Positions 17,326-25,188 of a stretch of DNA of 64,000 bases are shown here, in pieces (the stretch's first letter is position 1; the number at the start of each line of letters is the position of its first letter). The notes under the pieces were generated by a model. The model had not been told where the DNA came from. It made no database searches and was given only the letters and a program-made list of their open reading frames with translations. The stretch is taken from contig JAVJVY010000013.1 in NCBI GenBank assembly GCA_040220895.1, forward strand, positions 124,001 to 188,000. Reading direction: 5' to 3'. The DNA is from UBA11591 sp040220895 (GTDB lineage: Bacteria; Bacteroidota; Bacteroidia; Flavobacteriales_E; Vicingaceae). The position numbers were made by a program, and so were the translations under genes.

Positions 17326-19113
17326 ATGAACAATATTGTATTTCCGAAAAAAGCACTTTCCGGATTCGTTTTTTTCGCTCTTTTATGGGCCTTGATAGGA
17401 TATCAGCCGCTTCATGCTCAAGATGTCAGAGTTGTTGGACAGGTCAAGGGCATTTCTTCGGATGATCGCAAAGTGAAGCCCGTGTTATTGGCAAATGTCC
17501 ACATTGAGGCCATATCCGAAGCCGGAGATGCCGTTATCAGTAAAATCACTAACGATGCGGGACTATTCGACATCCTGCTCAAAAGGGATAAGAGGTATTT
17601 ATTAACCGTTTCAAGAGAAGATTACAATAAAAAATCGGTCTGGATAAACACCAAAGACCTACCTGCGCAAAAAGGAGAAAAACTCTTTGAAATCACCGAC
17701 ATTGATTTTCTGCTGTTGAAATCATCGGTCTTTCCCGATGACATAAGCCTGAGGGAAGACATGGGGCAGTTTTCATACAACGGTAAAAAAGGTGTGTATG
17801 AATTCAATGTAAATCGAGATTTCAGACACGGTGCCGATGGAAGAGATTTCAGTTTGAAAGTCTTGAAAGCAACTATAAATTACACGGTTGAGAAAGAAGT
17901 AGCTGAGGGCATAAAAGAGAAAAAGGAGACAACAGGGGAATCAACAAACCCTCAAAAAGACAGCGCACCAAATAAAGTGATTTTTGAAGGAGAACCCATC
18001 ATTGGTCTTTCGGAATGGGAGGTGCTGACAGATTTGGATTTGAGTATTAGAAAATCAAGGATCGACTCTGCCAGACTGCTGCTTGAAGACCTAAAAAGTA
18101 GAGCCTACTCTAGGGAAGACAGTTTAATGATCATGCGGCTTGAAGCTGAAATTAAAATGGCAGAGGTGGACCTGGCTAATGCTGAGCGAATGATAACGGC
18201 TCAAAACGAACGCTTGGCCATTCAGGGTCGATTGATCACCTTTTACGTTATATGTCTTGCTTTGCTGATGGTAATCGCCGGTGTTATTTTTTGGTTTTAT
18301 CGTGATAAGCACCGCACAAACAGGCTGCTTGAAGAAAAGAATCGAACCATCACCGAAGGCATCAACTATGCTAATCGCATCCAGTCATCCTTCTTAAAAA
18401 GTGAGGAAGAGTTGCGTGAATACCTTCCGGGATTATTCCTTCTTTTTAAACCAAGGGATGCGGTGTCGGGCGATTTCTACTGGCTCTCGGAAGTGGGAGG
18501 AAAGGTTATTGCTGCTGCCATAGACTGTACCGGTCACGGTGTGCCCGGGGCTTTTATCAGCATGATCGGTAACACCTTGCTCAATGAGATCGTCAACAAT
18601 AAGGGAATTACCGATCCAGCAAAAATTCTGGAATCCTTGCACCGGGGGATAATTGATGCCTTACAACAGGATTCGGGAAACCGCCATTCCCAGGATGGAA
18701 TGGACATGGCGCTTTGCGCAATAGATAAGGCCGCTGCTAAGATTCATTTTGCCGGTGCCAAAAACCATTTGTTTATTGTAGAAAAAGGTGAATTGCAGGT
18801 CATAAAAGCCGATGTGCAATCAATTGGTGGAAGGGCACTGCGTAAATCGGATGGATATAGTAAATCCTTTACTAACAAAAGTATAGATATTAGAAAGGGG
18901 CAGATGTACTACCTGTTCAGTGATGGATACATGGACCAGTTCGGCGGCCCTAAAGGTGAAAAATTCAATCTGCCTAATTTTTCAAACTTGTTAAAGAAGT
19001 GTGCCACCAAAAGTCCTCAAGAACAAAAGAAACTCATGGAAGTAACTTTTGAAAACTGGAAGGGTGGCGGAAAGCAGATCGATGACGTCCTGGTAATGGG
19101 TATCCAGTTTTAG
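17326..19113 (+). CDS. Membrane-anchored PP2C/SpoIIE-type serine phosphatase
   Basis: A 595-residue protein: signal peptide 1-31 (ending HAQ), a beta-rich extracytoplasmic region resembling a carboxypeptidase regulatory-like domain (about 35-125), a helical stretch, one transmembrane helix (about 307-327, FYVICLALLMVIAGVIFWFY), then the SpoIIE phosphatase domain (about 360-595) with AVSGDFYW, DCTGHGVPGAFISMIG, QDGMDMALCAID and LFSDGYMDQFGG supplying the metal-binding aspartates. Tail-to-tail with siaC and the tandem siaB gene (4-base overlap with siaC). SiaA-type phosphatases dephosphorylate SiaC in Pseudomonas, so this is the likely phosphatase of the module. Confidence 0.9.
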   Translation: MNNIVFPKKALSGFVFFALLWALIGYQPLHAQDVRVVGQVKGISSDDRKVKPVLLANVHIEAISEAGDAVISKITNDAGLFDILLKRDKRYLLTVSREDYNKKSVWINTKDLPAQKGEKLFEITDIDFLLLKSSVFPDDISLREDMGQFSYNGKKGVYEFNVNRDFRHGADGRDFSLKVLKATINYTVEKEVAEGIKEKKETTGESTNPQKDSAPNKVIFEGEPIIGLSEWEVLTDLDLSIRKSRIDSARLLLEDLKSRAYSREDSLMIMRLEAEIKMAEVDLANAERMITAQNERLAIQGRLITFYVICLALLMVIAGVIFWFYRDKHRTNRLLEEKNRTITEGINYANRIQSSFLKSEEELREYLPGLFLLFKPRDAVSGDFYWLSEVGGKVIAAAIDCTGHGVPGAFISMIGNTLLNEIVNNKGITDPAKILESLHRGIIDALQQDSGNRHSQDGMDMALCAIDKAAAKIHFAGAKNHLFIVEKGELQVIKADVQSIGGRALRKSDGYSKSFTNKSIDIRKGQMYYLFSDGYMDQFGGPKGEKFNLPNFSNLLKKCATKSPQEQKKLMEVTFENWKGGGKQIDDVLVMGIQF

Positions 19114-19490
19114 GTCTTTGGTGCCTCTTTCAACTCAAAAGGCAAATTAACCACCGATTTTATCTCTTCACCGTTCTCTTGCATGATCACATCACCCGGT
19201 TTGTAATACCATATTACTTTTACTGCTTTGCCATTGTCTTGTATGTTCTCCAATTCGAAAATTAGTTCGGTGATACGACGCGCTGTTGAGGAATTATAGT
19301 AGTCAAAATAAATACTGAATTCCGTGTTATTCGCCGGCTGTCCTACATACCATTCCATCCACTGAGTGATTGGGTCAAAAAAAGCGCCGACGTCTTCTGG
19401 AAATGATCGTCCTTTAATAGCTAAGGTGCCGGAACTCTTAAGGCTTACTTCGGGAGTATGTTCGGTTTTTTCTAGTATGAGGTCTTCCAT
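19110..19490 (-). CDS. siaC: SiaC-like regulatory phosphoprotein (DUF1987)
   Basis: A 126-residue DUF1987 protein. In Pseudomonas, SiaC is phosphorylated by SiaB and dephosphorylated by SiaA, and in its unphosphorylated state activates a partner. Family elements: TPEVSLKSSGTLAIKGRSFPEDV near the start, FDPITQWMEWYV, and FSIYFDYYNSSTARRITEL, where the Ser/Thr run at 67-69 lies at the position of the phosphosite of known SiaC. Begins 6 bases after the kinase gene stop, so they form one operon. No diguanylate cyclase (SiaD) is adjacent, so the output partner is unknown. Confidence 0.88.
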   Translation of the reverse strand: MEDLILEKTEHTPEVSLKSSGTLAIKGRSFPEDVGAFFDPITQWMEWYVGQPANNTEFSIYFDYYNSSTARRITELIFELENIQDNGKAVKVIWYYKPGDVIMQENGEEIKSVVNLPFELKEAPKT

Positions 19491-19496
19491 TGATTT

Positions 19497-20573
19497 TTAT
19501 ATTTCTACGTGAACCGAATAGAGAAATGTCCCATTGGCTTGTGGTTCAAAGCTAAACTCGGGAACAGTCTGGCTTCTGCGGGCAATTTCAATCATTCCCA
19601 GACTTGACCCTTTTGTGTTTTCGGGGTCGCCGTTTTTCAGCACCCGCTTGTACTCTTCATTCATTCCATCCTGACTCATTTTACTAAGCGAAGTCAAGCG
19701 TTGTTCAAGTTTTTGCTTCTTGGATTCATCGAGCATATTAGACGCATGCATGGTAAATCGTTCATTCTTATAACCAATGGCAAACATTCCTTCTTGTTTT
19801 CCGTTCTGGTTTTGACCGTGCCTGGACATGTTTTGCAGCAATTCAATAAGCACAATAAAGGCCTTTTTTTGTTGTGCTGCATCATTGGATAAAGCCGACA
19901 TGCTCTGTTCGATCATATTCGACATAGGCAAAATTGTTTCCTCAGACGCATCACCTTTATAGACCAATAACAAGCCTTCTTCGAGCAACAATTTTCGCAA
20001 TTCTATGGTATGTTTTAATTCATACAATTGTCCTGCATTGCCATCATCTCCTTTTGGCAATTCCAGGCGTAATTGGAAATAAAAATAAGACAGGCCGTTG
20101 GCAATGTTCTCAAAAGTATAGTCGAGCGTATTTCCTGTTTTTCTCGCCATTTCGATCAGGCCTAATCCGGCTCCGCCTTTTAAGCTGATCTCTCTATTGG
20201 TGAGGGTTTGAATGTAAATATCTTTGAGTTCGTCCTTACTGAGCTTATTGAGGTTGTCCAATTTGTTGGCCAGCATGGAAGTCATGTCAGTATTTATGAC
20301 ATTTCCCGAGGCGATAAATAAGTTTCCATGGGCATTTCTAGAGACAAAAAATCCATTTTCGACTTCGCTTTCGTTGTGGCGGACAATGTTTTGAAAACAT
20401 TCTGCGATCAGAAATCCCGTTTTCTTGTGCATTTTCGCGATTTCAGGACGTGACTCAAAGTAAGAATTACTCAGGTTGATAATCTTAGTGGTCACGGTAT
20501 CTGCAAAAGTGCCCGAATACAAGAGGGTCAAGTCGTCCTCCTTTAATTCCGCAAAGACATCCGAAATTCTCAT
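19497..20573 (-). CDS. siaB: SiaB-like kinase, tandem fusion of two kinase domains (DUF6272)
   Basis: A 358-residue protein made of two copies of the roughly 175-residue SiaB/HATPase-like serine kinase. Copy 1 (about 1-175) shows ECFQNIVRHNE (N-box) and GGAGLGLIEMARKTG (G-box). Copy 2 (about 185-358) shows ELLQNMSRHGQ and KGSSLGMIEIARRSQ, and both have the DLTLLYSG/GLLLVYKG first strand. Single-domain SiaB is the usual form. Copy 2 has SS for GA in the G-box, so the two may differ in ATP use. Family role: phosphorylation of SiaC. Gene order siaB-siaC with a convergent PP2C phosphatase supports one switch. Confidence 0.88.
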   Translation of the reverse strand: MRISDVFAELKEDDLTLLYSGTFADTVTTKIINLSNSYFESRPEIAKMHKKTGFLIAECFQNIVRHNESEVENGFFVSRNAHGNLFIASGNVINTDMTSMLANKLDNLNKLSKDELKDIYIQTLTNREISLKGGAGLGLIEMARKTGNTLDYTFENIANGLSYFYFQLRLELPKGDDGNAGQLYELKHTIELRKLLLEEGLLLVYKGDASEETILPMSNMIEQSMSALSNDAAQQKKAFIVLIELLQNMSRHGQNQNGKQEGMFAIGYKNERFTMHASNMLDESKKQKLEQRLTSLSKMSQDGMNEEYKRVLKNGDPENTKGSSLGMIEIARRSQTVPEFSFEPQANGTFLYSVHVEI

Positions 20574-20685
20574 GGGCGTTAAATGTAGCTCATTTCGTTA
20601 GGCCTGTCAAGGGGATGATGCCTGAGTTATTAACGGATTAATATAAATATCGGCTGCAATTAAAAGACGATGGCCTCAGGTGCCG

Positions 20686-21453
20686 CTAAAAGAAGATCGT
20701 GGCGCTCAACGAAATGTTTCTCCATTCGATACGGTTCAATTCAGATCTATCAACTTCTCTGTTCTCCTCAAAAGGGATGACGTTCGACAATCCCTTGGTA
20801 TACATGATGGAAAGCAGAAATTTATCATTAATGAGATAACCCATACCAACATTAACCCCAATGTCAAATGGATTGAGGTAGAAATCGTTTGTCCTGTCTG
20901 CATCCGGAATTGCTCCGAAAATGACATTTTCTTCGCTGCTAGCATATTCCCCGGTTGTTTGGCCGGTTTGAATATTGGTTTCTGCGGTCCAAGTATCTTC
21001 CGTGCGATTACCCCATAAACCAAAAGCAGGAGTGAAGCCAAAAATTCCCTGAAGTTGATTTTCCCCAAGGGGAACGCTGTATACGAAGTTGATGGGCAGC
21101 TCGAGGTAGCCAAGGTCAACATTTTCAACAAAGCCAGTTTCACTTTCTCTAAGCGGCCCTGTAATAATTTCATTTAAATTATAATTGTATTGCCAAGACC
21201 TCATAGCAACCAAAAGTCCGAATCGAAGACCCATTCCGCCACCTAGTGGCACATCGACAGCCAGTCCGCCTCTGAAACCGACTTTACCGGATAATTCCTC
21301 ATTCACTTCGTCTTCGAAACTTCCGTCGCCGTCTACATCCTCAAACTTTACATCCGAACTTATCATGCCCAACTGAAGCCCCACGGAGGCTTTCTGGGCG
21401 TTCAAACCCAATACCATTAAAGACGCGATCACTAAAGAAAGAAGATGTTTCAT
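20686..21453 (-). CDS. PorT-like outer-membrane beta-barrel protein
   Basis: A 255-residue protein with signal peptide MKHLLSLVIASLMVLGLNAQ and repeating amphipathic strands of a small outer-membrane barrel, ending in a short aromatic strand (WRNISLSATIFF). The first turn carries an acidic loop DVDGDGSFEDEVN that resembles an EF-hand-like calcium loop. It fits the general PorT-family outer-membrane beta-barrel group, not necessarily PorT of the T9SS. Separated by 112 bases from the siaB gene downstream, so probably a single-gene unit. Confidence 0.78.
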   Translation of the reverse strand: MKHLLSLVIASLMVLGLNAQKASVGLQLGMISSDVKFEDVDGDGSFEDEVNEELSGKVGFRGGLAVDVPLGGGMGLRFGLLVAMRSWQYNYNLNEIITGPLRESETGFVENVDLGYLELPINFVYSVPLGENQLQGIFGFTPAFGLWGNRTEDTWTAETNIQTGQTTGEYASSEENVIFGAIPDADRTNDFYLNPFDIGVNVGMGYLINDKFLLSIMYTKGLSNVIPFEENREVDRSELNRIEWRNISLSATIFF

Positions 21454-21610
21454 TTGCTTGATTTATTACAACGTGAAAATATAAAATTCTGATTAAAACC
21501 GGGATTCTGTCATGCACTAAACTGAGAGTGTCTAATACCATTTATCTGTATAGACCAACGCCTAAATAGGTTTTTAAAATGCCATCTAACGCTCAGCGAC
21601 TTCAGCCCAT

Positions 21611-21639
21611 TTTGTGAAAGCACCTTTTGAGTACCTTCG
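21611..21639 (+). promoter_or_regulatory. Candidate Bacteroidota promoter for the M1 peptidase gene
   Basis: A -33-like TTTG at 21611-21614 and a -7-like TACCTTCG at 21632-21639 (one mismatch to TAnnTTTG), spaced by 17 bases. Transcription would start near 21645, about 13 bases before the TTG start codon. Confidence 0.45.
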
Positions 21640-21657
21640 CGAATTAAAATAAAGAAC

Positions 21658-23628
21658 TTGAAAAAACTTGTCATTTCTCTGGCCATTGGCTTAACCTCAC
21701 TCACGCTTATGGCGCAGCAGTATGAAGGATGCAGTGCGAAAGCTCATTTTCAAAGCAAATACCTGCAAAATCGAAATACCTCGGGACTTAAATCCACCAC
21801 GGATTACGATGTTCACTATTATAAATTAGACCTTCATCTTGAAAACAATACCACCTTTATCGAGGGCATGGGTCGCATCGGAGCCTTAGCATCAACAAAT
21901 TTGAGCAGTGTTGAATTTGAGCTGCATTCCAATTACACCATTGATTCCATCGTGGTGCAAGGAGTCAAACAACCTTACAGCAGAACTTCTTCCGTTATCA
22001 CCGTCAATCTATTCGCAACCATCAGCCAGGGGTCAACATTCAATATTGATGTTTATTACCATGGTAATGCCCCCAGTGGCGGTACAGCCGCTATTGGTGA
22101 CGGATTCTCTACCGGTTCATCGCCCAGTTGGGGAAACAGTGTTACCTGGAGTTTAAGTGAGCCCTACGCTGCCTATGAATGGTTTCCTGTTAAACAAGTA
22201 TTGAATGACAAGGCCGATTCAAGCGAGGTTTGGATCACCACTGATTCGTCGAACATGGCCGGATCCAATGGCGTGCTTGAGAACATAACAAGCATTACAG
22301 GAGGAAAAAAGCGCTATGAATGGAAGTCTCGTTACCCGATTGCATATTACCTGATATCAGTTTCGGTGGCCCAATATGTCGATTATACCATTTATGCCAA
22401 ACCCGCCGGTATCAACGATTCCATCAAGATCGTAAATTTCATCTACAACAATCCGGCCACCCTGCCCAATTTTAAAAGTGAGATCGACAAAACGGCCGAC
22501 ATGCTTGAGGTATTCTCAGAGAAATACGGGATGTACCCGTTTTATCAAGAAAAGTACGGTCATTGCATGGCACCCTTTAGCGGTGGCATGGAACACCAAA
22601 CCATGACAACTCAGGGCTTTTTCTTTACCGATTTGACCAGCCACGAACTCGGACACCAGTGGTTTGGCGACCACATCACCTGCGGAAGCTGGGCAGATAT
22701 CTGGATAAACGAAGGTTTTGCCAGCTACTCGGAATACGTTTACATTGAAGAGAAAGAACCGGGCAGAGGCCCTTCCTGGCTGGACGACACCGAATCTTCA
22801 GCATTGTTTAGCCCAACAGGCAGCATCCATGTTGATGATACGACCAACGTCGGCAGGATATTCAGCTCTTCGCTGTCTTATAACAAAGGCGCTTTTCTTT
22901 TGCACATGCTACGCTATGAAATAGACAATGATTTCCTGTTTTTTCAGGGTTTGCGTGACTACTTGCAGCAATACGGCGGAGGCACAGCTCTTGGCACGGA
23001 CTTTTTAAGTATTATGAAAAGTTCAACAGGGCGCCCTGATCTAGATGTCTACTTTAATCAGTATTATTTTGGTGAAGGATATCCGCTTTACAACATCAAT
23101 TGGAACCAAGACAAGCTTGGGAACCTGGACATGGTCGTCGATCAGGTGGTTTCGGCTCCTTCTGCCACGCCTATTATTCAAAGTCATTTGGACTTATTGA
23201 TCACCCGTTCGTCCTTGCCCGATACCCTTATTCGGATATTGATCGACCAAACAAGTCAGACATATACCATAGAAGATGTAAATGGAACCATCACCGGTTT
23301 GATTGTCGATCCGTACAACTGGGTTTTGAACGCTGAAGGGTCTGTTGTGAAAAACCCTACCATTGATCTGGGCATAGAATCGAGCGCTGAAAATAACGCT
23401 GTGAAGCTGTACCCTAATCCTACGGCGGGGATTTTCAGTGTAGAATTTGAAAAGGTTCAAACACAAATTTCACTACAGCTTAGCGATGCAAAAGGTTCAG
23501 TGATCGATTCCTGGAGCTACAATGAGAAAAAAAGAATCGAAATGAGCATCGTGCATTCCCCGGGTATCTACTTCCTTTTGGTAAATACAAACGAGTTAAA
23601 TGAGCTATTGAAACTAGTGATTGAATAA
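21658..23628 (+). CDS. M1-family zinc metallopeptidase (aminopeptidase N-like), T9SS-secreted
   Basis: A 656-residue secreted aminopeptidase. The start is TTG at 21658, because an in-frame stop lies upstream with no ATG between and the resulting N-terminus (MKKLVISLAIGLTSLTLMAQ) is a clean signal peptide. The catalytic site is intact: HELGH at 329-333 and the third zinc ligand E352, 19 residues on. The substrate-recognition motif appears as GGMEHQTMTT in place of the classic GAMEN. The C-terminal about 80 residues form a T9SS type A sorting domain (VKLYPNPTAGIFSVEF ... LLKLVIE). The role is extracellular peptide digestion. Convergent with the S1/P1 nuclease gene. Confidence 0.93.
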   Translation: MKKLVISLAIGLTSLTLMAQQYEGCSAKAHFQSKYLQNRNTSGLKSTTDYDVHYYKLDLHLENNTTFIEGMGRIGALASTNLSSVEFELHSNYTIDSIVVQGVKQPYSRTSSVITVNLFATISQGSTFNIDVYYHGNAPSGGTAAIGDGFSTGSSPSWGNSVTWSLSEPYAAYEWFPVKQVLNDKADSSEVWITTDSSNMAGSNGVLENITSITGGKKRYEWKSRYPIAYYLISVSVAQYVDYTIYAKPAGINDSIKIVNFIYNNPATLPNFKSEIDKTADMLEVFSEKYGMYPFYQEKYGHCMAPFSGGMEHQTMTTQGFFFTDLTSHELGHQWFGDHITCGSWADIWINEGFASYSEYVYIEEKEPGRGPSWLDDTESSALFSPTGSIHVDDTTNVGRIFSSSLSYNKGAFLLHMLRYEIDNDFLFFQGLRDYLQQYGGGTALGTDFLSIMKSSTGRPDLDVYFNQYYFGEGYPLYNINWNQDKLGNLDMVVDQVVSAPSATPIIQSHLDLLITRSSLPDTLIRILIDQTSQTYTIEDVNGTITGLIVDPYNWVLNAEGSVVKNPTIDLGIESSAENNAVKLYPNPTAGIFSVEFEKVQTQISLQLSDAKGSVIDSWSYNEKKRIEMSIVHSPGIYFLLVNTNELNELLKLVIE

Positions 23629-23662
23629 TATTCGTTCGAATACAGGTGGCACTTGTCTAGCG

Positions 23663-24619
23663 TTAGTCTACCCACTGCAATTTGATCAAAAAAGCCGCCA
23701 TGCGCTTGCCGGCGAAGTACAGCTGTTTTTCCGCAAGTTGCTCGGCGTTTTCTTCATAATTTTCGGGTAAAACAGGGCATAAGTCCTTGGCCTTATAGGT
23801 CTGGTCATTTCCGATAATTCCATTTTGATAGACATTCACGATGGCCAGGCGATGGCTTTCATAGGCCCACTCATATGGGCTAACTTCTGTCAGTTTTTCA
23901 TATTCTACTTGCGATAATTTTTCCTCAATTTCTTTTCCTTGCTTTACGATGGTTTTCAATGAGACATCGTTGCTTCCAGGAAGTTGATCCCAAAAAGTGT
24001 GAAGAGAATAATCGGTTTTTGCCTTCTGATCTTTTCGGATGCACACCTTGTTGCCTCCGTCGTCGCCATCGGGATAAACTTCATTGAATAGGGTAGCGCA
24101 ATGCAGTGGTTGGTGGATATCGCCTATCAGGTGCAGAAGCCAACTAAATGCCAATGCCTTGTATCCATCGTTATAGCGAAATCCGGATTTTCCCGATTCG
24201 CTGTTCCATTTTTCGGTCATCAGGCGTTTACCCCACGACATGGCGTAAAGAATGTCTGCCTGTGGCGATATTCGTTTGGTATTGTGTCCGCTGTTAAAGT
24301 CGACCCGAAAATTGGTATAATGCCATGATTCATTTACAAAAGGAAAGTCATCGCTGCGGCTCCTGATATCATCTGCCCATGCAGCAGCCCGCATGAACAG
24401 GTACCTGCCCAATTCAATGCCCGATTCTTTTTTATAATCTTCCATCCAATCATCGACGTACAAATGCTGTTTCAATAATTCAGTGAACATTGCAGTTCGA
24501 GTATCGCTCATTTGGTCATAAGCTATGGAAGCCGCCAGCATATGTCCTCGCTTGTTCCATGCATGTGATGAAACATTCAGCAGAACAAGGAAGGCAAGTA
24601 GAAGGGTGCATTTTTTCAT
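23663..24619 (-). CDS. S1/P1-family zinc-dependent nuclease
   Basis: A 318-residue secreted single-strand nuclease. The signal peptide ends SSHA so that Trp becomes the N-terminal zinc ligand of the mature protein (W21), as the family requires. Other zinc-site elements: KRGH, AAAWADDIR, SWHYTNF, HLIGDIHQPLH, GDDGGN and LHTFWDQLPG. It should degrade single-stranded DNA/RNA in the periplasm or outside the cell. An exact -7 element TAGCTTTG lies about 16 bases upstream of the ATG. Tail-to-tail with the M1 peptidase. Confidence 0.92.
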   Translation of the reverse strand: MKKCTLLLAFLVLLNVSSHAWNKRGHMLAASIAYDQMSDTRTAMFTELLKQHLYVDDWMEDYKKESGIELGRYLFMRAAAWADDIRSRSDDFPFVNESWHYTNFRVDFNSGHNTKRISPQADILYAMSWGKRLMTEKWNSESGKSGFRYNDGYKALAFSWLLHLIGDIHQPLHCATLFNEVYPDGDDGGNKVCIRKDQKAKTDYSLHTFWDQLPGSNDVSLKTIVKQGKEIEEKLSQVEYEKLTEVSPYEWAYESHRLAIVNVYQNGIIGNDQTYKAKDLCPVLPENYEENAEQLAEKQLYFAGKRMAAFLIKLQWVD

Positions 24620-24746
24620 AGGTTAAATATAATGCAAAGCTATTGAGGTAAACGCACAATTTTACTCTAGGTTGAATAAGGAGGGTGATCTTTCATCCAA
24701 GATAAAAATAAAAGCAACTAGAAAAACACATTGTAATATCCACAAA

Positions 24747-24770
24747 TACAGTTAATTAAGATTAACTGTA
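24747..24770. promoter_or_regulatory. 10-bp perfect palindrome upstream of padR-pspC (candidate operator)
   Basis: Arms TACAGTTAAT (24747-24756) and ATTAACTGTA (24761-24770) separated by TAAG. It lies about 46 bases upstream of the -7 element of the padR operon. It could bind PadR or another dimeric regulator. Confidence 0.5.
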
Positions 24771-24788
24771 TAAAAATTATATTACTAT

Positions 24789-24823
24789 GTATTGCATAAT
24801 ACTAAATAAAACATATATCTTTG
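24789..24823 (+). promoter_or_regulatory. padR-pspC promoter with overlapping dyad
   Basis: Exact -7 element TATCTTTG at 24816-24823 and a TTG at 24792-24794 at the -33 position (spacer 21). A second dyad, GTATT-GCAT-AATAC at 24789-24802, covers the -33 region. This is where a PadR repressor would block transcription. The start codon is 20 bases after the -7. Confidence 0.55.
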
Positions 24824-24843
24824 CTACGACAATTACCTGTTGA

Positions 24844-25188
24844 ATGAAAATAGAAAACACAAAGGCCCAAATGCGAAAAGGAGTTCTGGAGTATTGCATT
24901 CTATCCATCCTTCAGAATGGGGAAGCCTATCCTTCAGAGATCATCGACCAACTAAAAGAAGGAAAGCTCATCGTGGTAGAGGGAACATTATACCCCTTAC
25001 TCACACGATTGAAGAACACCGGACTGCTGGCGTATCGCTGGGAAGAATCAAAATCGGGACCTCCGAGAAAATATTACAAGCTTACCGAAATAGGTGAACA
25101 ATTTTTAAAAGAATTGGAGATGACCTGGAATGATCTGGTAAAAGCCGTTGAATTAACCAGGAAAAAACGAAATACAACAACCAAATGA
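24844..25188 (+). CDS. PadR-family transcriptional regulator
   Basis: A 114-residue winged-helix regulator. The family pattern is clear: RKGVLEYCILSILQNGEAYPSEI, then VVEGTLYPLLTRLKNTGLL, the wing WEESKSGPPRKYYKLTEIGEQFL and a short C-terminal dimerisation helix. Its stop overlaps the start of the PspC-domain gene by 4 bases. PadR plus PspC-domain protein is a recurring Bacteroidota pair for envelope stress, and autoregulation is likely given the dyads at 24747-24802. Confidence 0.92.
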   Translation: MKIENTKAQMRKGVLEYCILSILQNGEAYPSEIIDQLKEGKLIVVEGTLYPLLTRLKNTGLLAYRWEESKSGPPRKYYKLTEIGEQFLKELEMTWNDLVKAVELTRKKRNTTTK

